From: Donghicola mangrovi
Lineage (GTDB): Bacteria > Pseudomonadota > Alphaproteobacteria > Rhodobacterales > Rhodobacteraceae
Direction: 5' to 3'
NCBI RefSeq assembly: GCF_013377535.1
Contig: NZ_JABCJE010000002.1
Span: forward strand, 661,490 to 725,489
DNA length: 64,000 nt
The position numbers were made by a program, and so were the translations under genes. Positions 1 to 8,681 of the stretch are shown in pieces. Under the pieces are notes generated by a model, which saw only the letters and a program-made list of their open reading frames with translations, did not search any database and was not told the origin of the DNA. How positions within the stretch are numbered: position 1 is the first letter of the stretch; the number at the start of each line of letters is the position of its first letter.

Positions 1-787
1 GTGCGTCACACGCCGCGCGGACGCCGTTGCCAACCAGCTTCAGGTCATCGGGCGTAAACGCAGTTTTCAGCGCGCCATTGATCGACATGAAGTTCTGCAC
101 ATCATGGGCGTGTTGCAGCGCGGCCTTGGGCAGGTTGAACCCCGGCGCACCGATCAGCAACCCGTCAAACGCCTCGGGCATCCGAGAGGCCGCGACCATC
201 GCGTGACGCCCACCGTTCGAGCACCCCACGCCATAAGCGTGGTCGATATCCGCGCCATAGAAGGCCTGCACCGCCTGACGCGCCACCGGGTCCAGTGTTG
301 CCACGGCCTTGTAGCCGTACATCTGGCGCGCCTCGAAATCGAAGCCGAAGTTTGCGCCGCCAGCCAGTCCCTTATCGGGGTTCGCTTTGCCATCATGGCC
401 CGCGTCCGAGGACACCACCGCATAGCCGCGCGCCAAGGGCGTGTCGCTGCCAGTGCCGGACTTCAGACCACCGGTTGCGGCTTTGACTTCACCATCGTTG
501 CCGCCATTGAACTGGTGCACGTAGTCACCGTTCCAGTCCTCGGGCAGGTTCAGCTCGAACGACAGCGCATAGGGCTTGCCGTCCATGCCCGTGCGCTCCG
601 CCATCACGCCGCGCACGCGGCAAGCGTTCACGGGGCTTTCCTCGCCCGCGGGGACAGCGGCCACCTCGGTCAGGCGCACGCCGCTCAGGCCCAAGGCCTC
701 GGCGGTTAGGCCATCGCAGGCCATCGGGGCGGCAATTGCCCCGGTCGAGACCAGCGAAGTGGTCAGACCCAGAAGTACTTTCTTCAT
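1..787 (-). CDS. Secreted tannase/feruloyl esterase family protein (partial, 3' end beyond window)
   Basis: N-terminal 262 residues of a tannase/feruloyl esterase, a family that releases phenolic acids from plant esters. A signal peptide is visible (MKKVLLGL... ending GAIAA, about residues 1-20). Family motifs follow: FNGGNDG near 93-99, VVSSDAGHDG near 124-133, and the nucleophile elbow GCSNGG with Ser190 preceded by Cys189, as in the paired-cysteine tannase fold. The catalytic Asp and His lie beyond position 1. GGAGG sits 9 bases before the ATG. It is the last visible gene of the hydroxycinnamate cluster, 88 bases after the amidohydrolase. I infer it feeds ferulate or coumarate to the CoA ligase; a chlorogenate or other ester substrate is equally possible. 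Confidence 0.85.
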   Translation of the reverse strand, partial: MKKVLLGLTTSLVSTGAIAAPMACDGLTAEALGLSGVRLTEVAAVPAGEESPVNACRVRGVMAERTGMDGKPYALSFELNLPEDWNGDYVHQFNGGNDGEVKAATGGLKSGTGSDTPLARGYAVVSSDAGHDGKANPDKGLAGGANFGFDFEARQMYGYKAVATLDPVARQAVQAFYGADIDHAYGVGCSNGGRHAMVAASRMPEAFDGLLIGAPGFNLPKAALQHAHDVQNFMSINGALKTAFTPDDLKLVGNGVRAACDA

Positions 788-875
788 ATCGCGTTTCCTC
801 CAATAAACTCCTGTTCGCAGCAGGGCTCCTCTTCCCCGCTGCGGTCAGGCACACATCCCCTATAGGGGAGTTTCG

Positions 876-1748
876 TCAGGACACGCCGAGCAGGCGCATC
901 GCGTTTTCTTTCAGGATCAGCGGACGAACCTCGTCCTTGAAGTTCTGCTTGTCGAAGGCATCCAGCCACTTCTCCGGTGCGATCATCGGCCAATCCGACC
1001 CGAACAGCATCTTCTTCTTCAGAAGCGTGTTCGAATAGCGGATCAGGATCTCGGGGAAGTACTTCGGCGACCAGCCAGACAGGTCGATGTAAACGTTTGG
1101 CTTGTGGGTCGCGACCGACAGCGCCTCTTCCTGCCAAGGAAAGGACGGGTGCGCCAGAATGATCGGCATATCGGGGAAATCCACGGCCAGATCGTCGATA
1201 TACATCGGGTTGGAATACTTCAGCCGCATCCCGTTGCCGCCCTTCATGCCGCTGCCAACGCCGGTCTGGCCGGTGTGGAACAGGGCGGGCTTGCCGGTTT
1301 CCGCGATCGCCTCATAGAGGTCATAGGCCATCCGGTCGTTGGGATAGAACCCCTGCATGGTCGGGTGGAATTTGAAGCCCTGCACGCCGTAGTTCGCCAC
1401 CAGATCGCGGGCCTCGCGGGCCCCCAGCTTGCCCTTGTGGGGGTCGATGCTGGCAAACGGAATCAGGATGTCGTCTTCTTTGGCGCAAGCCTCGGCGACC
1501 TCGTAGTTGCTGTAGCGGCGGTAGCCGGTCTCGCGTTCGGCATCCACGGGAAAGATCACCGCTGCGATATTCTTCTCGCGGTAGTGGGCTGCGGTTTCGG
1601 GAATGGTCGGCGGGTGGCTCCACGGGGCGCCAAAGTATTTGGCCATGGCGCTTTGCAGATCATCGTAACCGTCATCGGCGTGACAGCCGCAGCTTTCCTC
1701 GGCGTGGGTGTGGAAATCGATCGCGCGGACTTTGGAGAAATCTACCAT
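876..1748 (-). CDS. Amidohydrolase-superfamily protein, CouO-like candidate
   Basis: A 290-residue amidohydrolase-2 (ACMSD-like) protein. Metal-ligand motifs are visible: HTH (His13, His15) near the N terminus, FKFHP mid-protein, LAHPS, and GSDWP near the C terminus. In Rhodococcus jostii hydroxycinnamate catabolism, an amidohydrolase (CouO) hydrolyses the beta-ketoacyl-CoA in place of a thiolase. This gene sits in the same setting (CoA ligase, hydratase, SDR and MarR nearby, no thiolase), so I infer that role. GAGG lies 7 bases before the ATG, and the gene follows the ligase stop by 9 bases. A decarboxylase or lactonase activity cannot be excluded from sequence alone. Confidence 0.75.
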   Translation of the reverse strand: MVDFSKVRAIDFHTHAEESCGCHADDGYDDLQSAMAKYFGAPWSHPPTIPETAAHYREKNIAAVIFPVDAERETGYRRYSNYEVAEACAKEDDILIPFASIDPHKGKLGAREARDLVANYGVQGFKFHPTMQGFYPNDRMAYDLYEAIAETGKPALFHTGQTGVGSGMKGGNGMRLKYSNPMYIDDLAVDFPDMPIILAHPSFPWQEEALSVATHKPNVYIDLSGWSPKYFPEILIRYSNTLLKKKMLFGSDWPMIAPEKWLDAFDKQNFKDEVRPLILKENAMRLLGVS

Positions 1749-1757
1749 TGTGTCACC

Positions 1758-3572
1758 TCACACCCGGATCAGCGCCGGGTCTTCGTTATCGTAGAGCCGC
1801 TCGAGCAGGTCGGCGCGGCGGGTAATGATCTTGCGGACGTTCAGGCTGCCCTTGTCCGTAATCTCGTGGTCTTTGACCGAGGGCGGTTCGGACAGGATAA
1901 TGGCACGGCTGATCCGCTTTGCCGAGCCAGTGGCATTGTGGGCCATGTCGCGCAGGCGCTCTTCGAGTTCCGCCTGTAGGATCGGGTCGATGACCGCCCC
2001 TTCGGAGGTGTTGTCGCCATGAACATGGTCGGGACGCGGGAAGATGAACAGGCCGATCTGGTCGCGGTCATGACCGCAGATCACAACGTCCTGCACCAGA
2101 CCGCGCAGACCTTCCAACGCCTCAAGACGCAGTTTGCCCGCCTGAACCCAAGTGCCGGTCAGCAGTTTGAAATCCTCGGACACGCGGCCATCAAAGGTCA
2201 GGCCCCGCTCGGCATCATCGTTGTTCACGAAACGCACGGCGTCGCCGGTGATCAGGAAGCCTTCTTCGTCAAAGGCTTCGGCGGACTTCTTCTCGTCGCC
2301 CCAGTAGCCGGTCATCACATTCGGGCCTTTGACGCGCAGCTCGCAGCGCATCTCGTCGTCGGGCATCAGTTTGACGACCGTTTCAGGCAGAGGCACACCG
2401 ATCACGCCAGAGCGACCGATGGGTTCGTGAACCATGATCGTCGCGGGGGCGGTTTCGGTCATGCCCCAGCTGGAAATCATCAGCGGCAGGCGGCCACGGA
2501 CTTCCATCGCCATCTCTTCGAGACGGGTCCAGACGTCTTGGGGCAGCGAGGCACCGGCATAGAAGATCAGGTCCAGATCGCGGAAATACGCTTGGCGCAG
2601 CTCCAGATTGGTTTCCATCTCGTGGACCAGCATCGCGAACCCGACGGGCACGTTGAAAGACAGCGTGCCGGGCTTGTCGATGATGTTCTGGACGGTGTGC
2701 TTGAAGCCCGACTTGGTGGGCTTGCCGTTGTCCACATACAGGCTGCCGCCGTTCGCCAGCATCATATACGCGTTGTGCGAGCCGCCGAACACGTGGTTCC
2801 AAGGCAGCCAGTCGGTGATGCTGGGGGCCTTTTCCTTGAGGAAGGGCATGACCGAGGCCATCTGCGCCTGGTTCGCACACATCATGCGCTGGGTGGTCAG
2901 CACGCCCTTGGGGTCCGAAGACGAGCCAGAGGTGAACAAGATTTTCGCCAGCGTATCGGGGCCAACGGCTGCATGCACCGCGTCCAGATCAACGCTGTCA
3001 TCACCCGCCAGAAGATCGGCAAAGGGGGTCACGGCGACAGGTGCGCCTTCGGTGGCAGAGGCCACGATTTCCACGTCCGCCAGTTCGGGACGCTTCAGCG
3101 CCTCAGCGTAGCGGCCCGCGTCATCGACGAAGGCCATCGCAGGTTTGACCTTGTTCAGGACATAGACCAGACGAGCGTGCGCCTCGGGGATGAGCGAATA
3201 CTGCTCGGCCAGCGGCACGGTCGGAACGCCGGCCCACTGCGCCCCCAAGGACAGCAGCGCGTGGTCCACACCGTTGCCCGACATGATCACGATGGGGGTC
3301 TCTTGGCCCAGACCGCGCGCGGCCAGCGAAGAGGCAATCGCTTTGACCTGATCCAGCAGCGCGGCGTAAGTGATTTCGCGCCAGCCGTCCCCTGCCCGCT
3401 CGGCGATGTAGACCTGATCGGGGGTCTCGGCGGCCCACTTTTCGATCCAGACGCCGGTGTGATCGACGATGGGATCGCAGGCCACGTTAGAGCGCATTTC
3501 GATAATGCTGTCGCGACGCTCGAGCCGGACAGAGTGCGGGACCATGGTCAGTCCCGTAATCTCGTTTTTCAT
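1758..3572 (-). CDS. Feruloyl/p-coumaroyl-CoA synthetase (AMP-forming)
   Basis: A 604-residue ANL-superfamily ligase. The ATP/AMP P-loop reads TSGSSSDPKG (about residues 215-224), followed by an SWGMTET motif and TGDAVRF. Length and layout match the feruloyl-CoA synthase branch (Fcs/FerA/CouL), which activates hydroxycinnamates with ATP and CoA in the cytoplasm. GGAGGGG lies just upstream of the ATG. The gene is 26 bases downstream of the MarR gene and 9 bases upstream of the amidohydrolase, so one mRNA is likely. The neighbouring hydratase, dehydrogenase and secreted esterase support a hydroxycinnamate substrate; the exact preference is not readable from the sequence. Confidence 0.86.
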   Translation of the reverse strand: MKNEITGLTMVPHSVRLERRDSIIEMRSNVACDPIVDHTGVWIEKWAAETPDQVYIAERAGDGWREITYAALLDQVKAIASSLAARGLGQETPIVIMSGNGVDHALLSLGAQWAGVPTVPLAEQYSLIPEAHARLVYVLNKVKPAMAFVDDAGRYAEALKRPELADVEIVASATEGAPVAVTPFADLLAGDDSVDLDAVHAAVGPDTLAKILFTSGSSSDPKGVLTTQRMMCANQAQMASVMPFLKEKAPSITDWLPWNHVFGGSHNAYMMLANGGSLYVDNGKPTKSGFKHTVQNIIDKPGTLSFNVPVGFAMLVHEMETNLELRQAYFRDLDLIFYAGASLPQDVWTRLEEMAMEVRGRLPLMISSWGMTETAPATIMVHEPIGRSGVIGVPLPETVVKLMPDDEMRCELRVKGPNVMTGYWGDEKKSAEAFDEEGFLITGDAVRFVNNDDAERGLTFDGRVSEDFKLLTGTWVQAGKLRLEALEGLRGLVQDVVICGHDRDQIGLFIFPRPDHVHGDNTSEGAVIDPILQAELEERLRDMAHNATGSAKRISRAIILSEPPSVKDHEITDKGSLNVRKIITRRADLLERLYDNEDPALIRV

Positions 3573-3598
3573 AATTCCCCCTCCGGGCCCTCCCGCCC

Positions 3599-4078
3599 TT
3601 AGTCGGATGATCCAGCGGTGCCAATGCGCCGCAACATATCGTAAAGAGCGGTCTGCTCTTCTTCGCTCAGGGCGGACAGCAGCGCGCGTTCATGCGCCTG
3701 GACTGCTGCCTCGGCCTTTTTCCATAATTTCTGCCCTGCCAATGTCGCCCGCAGGGCATAAGAGCGGCGGTCCCCTTCGACGCGGTTGCGCCCGATGAGA
3801 TCCGCATTTTCCAGCTCGTCCACGATCACCACCGTCCCCGAGCGTTCGATGCGCAGCGCCTGCGCCAGCTGGGTCTGGGTGATGTCGGGATTTTCGTTGA
3901 TGACGGCGAGCGCCGAGAACGTCGCAACCCGCAGGCCAAGGGGTTCGATGGTACGGATCATGTCCTCGCGGATCAGCAGATAGTTCTGCTTCATGCTGTA
4001 CCCGATGAACTGCCGCAGACTACGGTCCGAAGGGATCGCCTCTGCCACTGCCTGTTTGCGCGCAACTCTCGCCATCAT
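3599..4078 (-). CDS. MarR-family regulator of the hydroxycinnamate cluster (CouR/FerR-like)
   Basis: A 159-residue winged-helix MarR protein. The core runs from a dimerisation helix through the wHTH (TQTQLAQALRIERSGTV region) to a wing with EGDRRSY. A longer open frame reaches 4192, but that part lies inside the TRAP permease gene. The start at 4078 (tandem ATGATG) has AAGGAG a few bases upstream. CouR- and FerR-type MarR repressors bind the hydroxycinnamoyl-CoA made by the adjacent ligase and then release DNA. That mechanism is inferred here from family and position. A candidate operator lies at 8682-8698 ahead of the first gene of the cluster. Confidence 0.85.
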   Translation of the reverse strand: MMARVARKQAVAEAIPSDRSLRQFIGYSMKQNYLLIREDMIRTIEPLGLRVATFSALAVINENPDITQTQLAQALRIERSGTVVIVDELENADLIGRNRVEGDRRSYALRATLAGQKLWKKAEAAVQAHERALLSALSEEEQTALYDMLRRIGTAGSSD

Positions 4079-4091
4079 CGTTCTCCTTGTC

Positions 4092-5414
4092 TTAACCGGC
4101 CACCACACCGACCAGCCAGTAGCTGAGCACGGGGAAGCTGACCAGTAGAGCGATCCGGCAGAACTCGGCGCAGATAAAGGGCGTCGTTCCACGGAAGATC
4201 TGACTGGTGGGGATGTCCTTGGCCATCGCAGAGATGACGAACAGGTTCATACCCACGGGCGGTGTGATCAGGCCCATCTCGACGACCACCAGCGTGATGA
4301 TCCCGAACCACATGGCCTGCTGTTCCGGCATCAGTCCGAAATCCAGCGCCATCACGGTCGGAAAGAACACCGGCACGGTCAAGAGGATCATCGACAAGCT
4401 GTCCATGACGCAGCCCATGATCAGATAGAACACAATCATCCCCAGCATCACAGTCATCGGCGCGATATCCGCATTGCGGAAGAAATCGGCCACTTCGGCA
4501 GGCATCTGGCTTAGGGCGAGTGCCACGTTGAAGATGTCCGCGCCGAACACGATCGCAAAGATCATCGCGGTCGAGCCTGCGGTGTCGATCAGACAGTCCA
4601 TCAACTCGCTGAACTTGAGCCCCGCTTTGAACAGACCCACCGCCAGCGTCATCACCACACCCACCGAGGCGCCCTCGGCCGGAGTGAAGAAGCCGCCATA
4701 GATGCCCCCCAGAACCACCACGAAGATCGCAATCACGTGCCAGATGTCCTTGAGAGACCGCAGGCGGGTTGCCAAATCGGCTTTCTCGTGGGTCGGGCCT
4801 TCTTCGGGATACAGGCGCACATACACCATGATCGCGATAAAGAACCCGCAGACCGCCAGAATGCCCGGAATGGTCGCCGCTAGGAACAGTTTGACGATGT
4901 TCTGCTCGGTCAGAAGCGCGTAGATGATCAGAACCACCGACGGCGGGATCAGAATACCCAAGGTGCCCCCAGCCGCCAGCGACCCCGAGGACAGCGCCCC
5001 CGAATAGCCGTGCTTGCGCATTTCCGGCAGAGCGACCTTGGCCATGGTCGAGGCTGTCGCCAGCGACGAGCCAGAGATCGAGCCGAACATCGCACAGCCC
5101 GCCACAGCCGCCATCGCCAGACCGCCGCGCTTGTGACCGATCCAGGCGTTTGACGCTTGGAAGATCGCGCCCGAAATCCCGGTGCGGGTGGCCAGATGGC
5201 CCATCAGGATGAACAGCGGCACGATGGCCAGTTCATAGGACATGAACTTGTCCACCCAAGCGGTGTTGAAATACGCCATCAAGGCATAGGGACTGGCCAG
5301 AAACGAATAGCCCACCGCCCCCACAACGCCCATCGCCAGCGCAATCGGCATCCGGATAAAGATCGCCAACAGCAGGACGACGACCATGATCGTTGCAATA
5401 AGTGTCGGGTCCAT
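4092..5414 (-). CDS. TRAP transporter large permease subunit (DctM-type)
   Basis: A 440-residue polytopic membrane protein of the DctM family, with about a dozen hydrophobic segments and family motifs such as FGSISGSSLATASTM and GGTLGILIPPS. It forms the ion-coupled translocation channel of a TRAP transporter. An upstream extension to 5522 is rejected: the ATG at 5414 begins the hydrophobic MDPTLIATIM segment and overlaps the DctQ stop (TAATG). It lies between DctQ and the MarR gene. A TRAP system here probably replaces the MFS transporter of the Rhodococcus cou cluster. TRAP importers for p-coumarate and ferulate (TarPQM) are known in Rhodopseudomonas. Confidence 0.93.
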   Translation of the reverse strand: MDPTLIATIMVVVLLLAIFIRMPIALAMGVVGAVGYSFLASPYALMAYFNTAWVDKFMSYELAIVPLFILMGHLATRTGISGAIFQASNAWIGHKRGGLAMAAVAGCAMFGSISGSSLATASTMAKVALPEMRKHGYSGALSSGSLAAGGTLGILIPPSVVLIIYALLTEQNIVKLFLAATIPGILAVCGFFIAIMVYVRLYPEEGPTHEKADLATRLRSLKDIWHVIAIFVVVLGGIYGGFFTPAEGASVGVVMTLAVGLFKAGLKFSELMDCLIDTAGSTAMIFAIVFGADIFNVALALSQMPAEVADFFRNADIAPMTVMLGMIVFYLIMGCVMDSLSMILLTVPVFFPTVMALDFGLMPEQQAMWFGIITLVVVEMGLITPPVGMNLFVISAMAKDIPTSQIFRGTTPFICAEFCRIALLVSFPVLSYWLVGVVAG

Positions 5415-5959
5415 TACGCGCTCTCCATTCCGCGCAGCGAGGTGAAGATCATCGGCAGGCTCATGGCCAGCGCGACAACCGCGGACAGCGCAGTACCAAA
5501 GACCGCAGGCACATAGGCCCACCAGATCGGTGCACGCAGCAGCATGGATTTGTCACCATAGCCGCGGATTTCCTCTAGGCCGATCGACAGACGCCAGCAC
5601 AAGAGCGCCCACACCACGGCAAAGATCAGCGTCCAGATCCCGTCCAGACGGCGCTGCGCCCGAAAGGGCATCCAAGCCGTGAACAGGTCCACCATCACAT
5701 GGCCTTTGTTCAATTGGCAGAGCGGCAGGAAAAGCGACGCACAGGCGGCGCAGACCAGTTCCACCAGTTCGAAGTCTCCGCGGACACCGCCAAGACCAAG
5801 GTTCCGAAGAACAACCGAGACCGTCACAAGGATCGCCGCGCCAAAGATCACCAGCCCGCCGAAACCGGCAGAGACAACGCAGATCGGTCGCAGGATCTTG
5901 AACAGGGGGCCGTTCACCCCCTGCCAGTCATTGTGTTCGCTTTCCAGCCGCTCGGCCAT
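5414..5959 (-). CDS. TRAP transporter small permease subunit (DctQ-type)
   Basis: A 181-residue protein with four predicted membrane segments in the usual DctQ order (about residues 25-50, 65-85, 105-130 and 150-175). The conserved small-permease region includes RNLGLGG...DFELVEL and a QLNKGHVMVDL stretch. The ATG at 5959 lies directly next to the DctP stop (TGA at 5961-5963), and the stop overlaps the DctM start by one base, so the three subunits are translationally coupled. A longer open frame to 6016 overlaps the DctP 3' end and is not favoured. Confidence 0.92.
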   Translation of the reverse strand: MAERLESEHNDWQGVNGPLFKILRPICVVSAGFGGLVIFGAAILVTVSVVLRNLGLGGVRGDFELVELVCAACASLFLPLCQLNKGHVMVDLFTAWMPFRAQRRLDGIWTLIFAVVWALLCWRLSIGLEEIRGYGDKSMLLRAPIWWAYVPAVFGTALSAVVALAMSLPMIFTSLRGMESA

Positions 5960-5960
5960 A

Positions 5961-6998
5961 TCAGGCGTCCAGCAGCTCGTTGGCGCGGGCCAGAATGGCG
6001 GCGCCGTCCAGACCACGATCGTTCAGCTTTTGCACCCAAGCGTCGTGGATCGGCATTGCCAGTTCCTGCCATTCGGCGATGGTCTCGGCGGGGATTTCCG
6101 CGATGGTGTTGCCCTGCTTTTCAACGACCGATTTGCCAAAGGCCTCGAATTCGTCGAACTGCTTGCCGATGCGCTGGGACAGAGCCATGCCCGAGTGATC
6201 GTCGATCACTTTTTTCACGTCATCCGACATGCCGTCATAGGCGCGCTGGTTCATGATCAGAGCAAAGGTGTTGCAGTAGAGGCCACGTGCGCCCGCCGCC
6301 GGAGCCGAGGTAAAGCTGGTCAGTTCCTGCAGTTTGAACGCAGGCACAACCTCGTAGGGCAGACAGCAGCCGTCGATCACGCCGTTCGACAGACCAACAA
6401 CCATCTCGGTGACGGGGAAGAAGACAACCTCGGCCCCCAGTTTGGTCAGCATCTCGCCGGTGGCCTGGTTGGGCGCGCGCAGCTTCAGACCTTTCAGGTC
6501 AGCGGTGCTGGTGACGGGGGCGTTGCGGGTGTGCAGTTTGCCGCCATCGTGGGTGTGGAAGGCCAGCGTTTTCATGCCGCTGTATTCACCTTCGCCGAAC
6601 TCGTCCATCAGGGTCTGCATCGCAACCGAGGTCTTCTCGGCGTTGGTCACCATGAAGGGCAGCGCCATGGTTTCCGCTACGGGGAAACGATCGGGGGTGT
6701 AAACAGGCAGGGTCCATGCGATGTCGCAGATGCCCTGACGGGTCTGGTCTGCCAGCTGCGGCGGCTTGCCACCCAGCTGCATCGAGGGGAACATCTGCAC
6801 GTCGATCGCGCCGTTCGACGCTTCTTTCAGCTCTGCCGCCCAAGGTTCAAAGAATTTGGTCTGCATGGGCGCGACGCCGGGCAGGAAGTGGTGCAGACGC
6901 AGGGTAACTTCGGCTGCGTTCGCGCGTTTCATCAGTGCGGGGGTCGCCAGTGCGGCACCCATGGCTGCCATCATGCTGCGGCGGGTAAAGGTCGTCAT
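5961..6998 (-). CDS. TRAP transporter periplasmic substrate-binding protein (DctP-type)
   Basis: A 345-residue DctP-family protein. The N terminus carries a twin-arginine-like pattern (TRRSMM) and a hydrophobic stretch ending in ANA, consistent with export. The core has the family region LRAPNQATGEM, whose Arg normally contacts the substrate carboxylate, and a C-terminal helix-rich part. The start at 6998 follows GGGAGG by 8 bases; the longer frame to 7079 has no export signal at its start. It is the first gene of the dctPQM set inside the hydroxycinnamate cluster, so an aromatic carboxylate ligand is inferred. Confidence 0.92.
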   Translation of the reverse strand: MTTFTRRSMMAAMGAALATPALMKRANAAEVTLRLHHFLPGVAPMQTKFFEPWAAELKEASNGAIDVQMFPSMQLGGKPPQLADQTRQGICDIAWTLPVYTPDRFPVAETMALPFMVTNAEKTSVAMQTLMDEFGEGEYSGMKTLAFHTHDGGKLHTRNAPVTSTADLKGLKLRAPNQATGEMLTKLGAEVVFFPVTEMVVGLSNGVIDGCCLPYEVVPAFKLQELTSFTSAPAAGARGLYCNTFALIMNQRAYDGMSDDVKKVIDDHSGMALSQRIGKQFDEFEAFGKSVVEKQGNTIAEIPAETIAEWQELAMPIHDAWVQKLNDRGLDGAAILARANELLDA

Positions 6999-7083
6999 TC
7001 TCAGGGCCTCCCTATCGTCCTGTGGGTCGAATGAAATCTGTGTGTCCGCCCCCTCCTCTTTGGGGCGGACGAATGGCATACGC

Positions 7084-7857
7084 CTAGCGGAAAACCGGCG
7101 GGCGTTTCTCGAGGAAGGCCTTCAGGCCCTCTTCGGCGTCTGCGCTGGTCTGGGACACAGCCGCGCAAAGGCTTTCGGTGAACAGGCCATCCGCTTTGGA
7201 CATATCGCCGATGCGGCTGATGGCGTTGATCATCATATAGTTAGACAGGCTTGCGTTTTTCGCGATCTTCGCGGCCAGCTTACGGGCCAGCGGCATCGCT
7301 TCGCCTTCGGCCACGGAATAGTGGGTCAGACCCAGCATCAGGCCTTCTTCGGCGTTGTACTTGCGGCCCGTCAGCATCATCTCGCACATGCGGTCGGCCC
7401 CAAGGATACGGCCCACGCGCACAGTCGCGCCGCCGCCCACAAAGATGCCGCGCATCCCTTCGGGCAGCTGGAAGATGGTGCTGGGTTCGGCGATGCGCAC
7501 ATGGGTGCTGGTCGCCATTTCCAGACCGCCACCGATCACCGCGCCGTACATCGCCGAGATCACGGGCAGACCGCTGAACTGGATCAGGTCCATCACGCGG
7601 TGCCAGTTGCGGCTGTGGCGCATGGTGCCTTCGGCGTTGCGGGCCACGTGCTCGGACAGATCGAGGCCCGAGCAATAGTGCCCTTCGGTCCCGGTCAGGA
7701 TCACCACACGCACCTCTTCGGGCGGGTTCGAGAAGAACGCGTCGATCGCGTCCAGCAGCTCGTCGCACATAGCGTTGCGCTTGCCGGGGCGGTTCATGGT
7801 CAGGGTCGCGACAGGACCGTCGATTTCAACCAGCAGATAATCGGTGCTCTGGGACAT
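7084..7857 (-). CDS. Enoyl-CoA hydratase (CouM-like, hydroxycinnamoyl-CoA hydratase candidate)
   Basis: A 257-residue crotonase-fold enzyme. Both acid/base glutamates of true hydratases are present: Glu113 in GGGLEMA and Glu133 in FQLPEGM. The retro-aldol hydroxycinnamoyl-CoA hydratase/lyase (HCHL/Ech) of Pseudomonas has Ser at the first of these positions. I therefore favour simple hydration feeding the adjacent SDR, as in the beta-oxidative cou route, over direct vanillin or 4-hydroxybenzaldehyde formation. The oxyanion-hole region YCSGLDLSEH (61-70) is normal. The gene follows the SDR by 15 bases. Substrate is inferred from context. Confidence 0.83.
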   Translation of the reverse strand: MSQSTDYLLVEIDGPVATLTMNRPGKRNAMCDELLDAIDAFFSNPPEEVRVVILTGTEGHYCSGLDLSEHVARNAEGTMRHSRNWHRVMDLIQFSGLPVISAMYGAVIGGGLEMATSTHVRIAEPSTIFQLPEGMRGIFVGGGATVRVGRILGADRMCEMMLTGRKYNAEEGLMLGLTHYSVAEGEAMPLARKLAAKIAKNASLSNYMMINAISRIGDMSKADGLFTESLCAAVSQTSADAEEGLKAFLEKRPPVFR

Positions 7858-7872
7858 CGGAATTCTTTCTTC

Positions 7873-8640
7873 TTATTTCGCGGGCATACGGGCGGCGGCA
7901 TCCAAGCGGATGACCGTGCCGTTCAGCATGGGGTTTTCGACGATCTGCTGCGCAAGGCGCGCGTATTCGTCGGGCATCCCCATCCGGCTGGGGAACGGGA
8001 TGCTCTTGCAAATTTCGGCGCGGACGTCGTCGGGCAGACCGGCGCTCATTGCGGTCTCGAAAAGGCCCGGCGCAATCGCCATCACACGGATGCCAAAGCG
8101 CGCCAGTTCACGGGCCGCCGGAAGGGTCATCGAGGCCACGCCGCCTTTGGACGCCGAATAGGCCGCCTGACCGATCTGGCCGTCCTCGAACGCAACGGAG
8201 GCGGTGTTGATGATCACGCCGCGCGAACCATCGCTGTCCAGCGGCTCGGATTTGGCCATTTCGCGGGCGGCGACGTTCAGCACGGTGTAGGTACCAAGCA
8301 GGTTGACCTGAAGGGTCTTGGCAAAGCTGTCCACGGTCAGGGCGCCATCGCGCGGCAGAATGCGGGTCGCGGTGCCGATCCCTGCGCAGCTAACCACAAC
8401 CGCGGGCGCCGCACCCAATGCCTCTGCCGCTTTGGCAAAGGCTGCCTCGACTTGTTCAACGTTCGAGACATCCGCAGCAATACCCACGCCGCCAATGTCG
8501 GACGCGACGGCATCGGCGCGTTCTTGGGACAGGTCCACAACTGCGACCTTGCCTCCCGCTGCTGCCAAACGGCGCGCGGTTGCTTCGCCCAAACCGCTGC
8601 CACCGCCTGTGACCAGCACAACCTTGTCCTGAAGATCCAT
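7873..8640 (-). CDS. SDR-family 3-hydroxyacyl-CoA dehydrogenase (CouN-like)
   Basis: A 255-residue classical short-chain dehydrogenase. The NAD-binding motif is TGGGSGLG (11-18), the NxxG-equivalent region is SCAGIGT, and the catalytic Ser148-Tyr161-Lys165 lie in NTASVA...YSASK. The stretch FEDGQIGQAAYSASKGG resembles type II 3-hydroxyacyl-CoA dehydrogenases (HSD10-like). It is the first gene of the cluster and would oxidise 3-hydroxy-phenylpropionyl-CoA made by the adjacent hydratase. GGGGGAGG lies upstream of the ATG. Its promoter region holds the candidate MarR operator. Confidence 0.84.
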   Translation of the reverse strand: MDLQDKVVLVTGGGSGLGEATARRLAAAGGKVAVVDLSQERADAVASDIGGVGIAADVSNVEQVEAAFAKAAEALGAAPAVVVSCAGIGTATRILPRDGALTVDSFAKTLQVNLLGTYTVLNVAAREMAKSEPLDSDGSRGVIINTASVAFEDGQIGQAAYSASKGGVASMTLPAARELARFGIRVMAIAPGLFETAMSAGLPDDVRAEICKSIPFPSRMGMPDEYARLAQQIVENPMLNGTVIRLDAAARMPAK

Positions 8641-8681
8641 ATCGTCCTCCCCCTCTTGGTCGAACTGTGCGATTGAAAAAC

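Noticed and set aside
2019..3602. Long plus-strand open frame antisense to the CoA synthetase
   Set aside because: It is a shadow of the high-GC codon pattern, His/Arg/Gly/Gln-rich with no recognisable domain. The minus-strand ligase is certain.
7084..7857. Feruloyl-CoA hydratase/lyase (HCHL, vanillin-forming)
   Set aside because: The first catalytic position is Glu113, where HCHL has Ser. No vanillin dehydrogenase is present, while SDR and amidohydrolase genes are.
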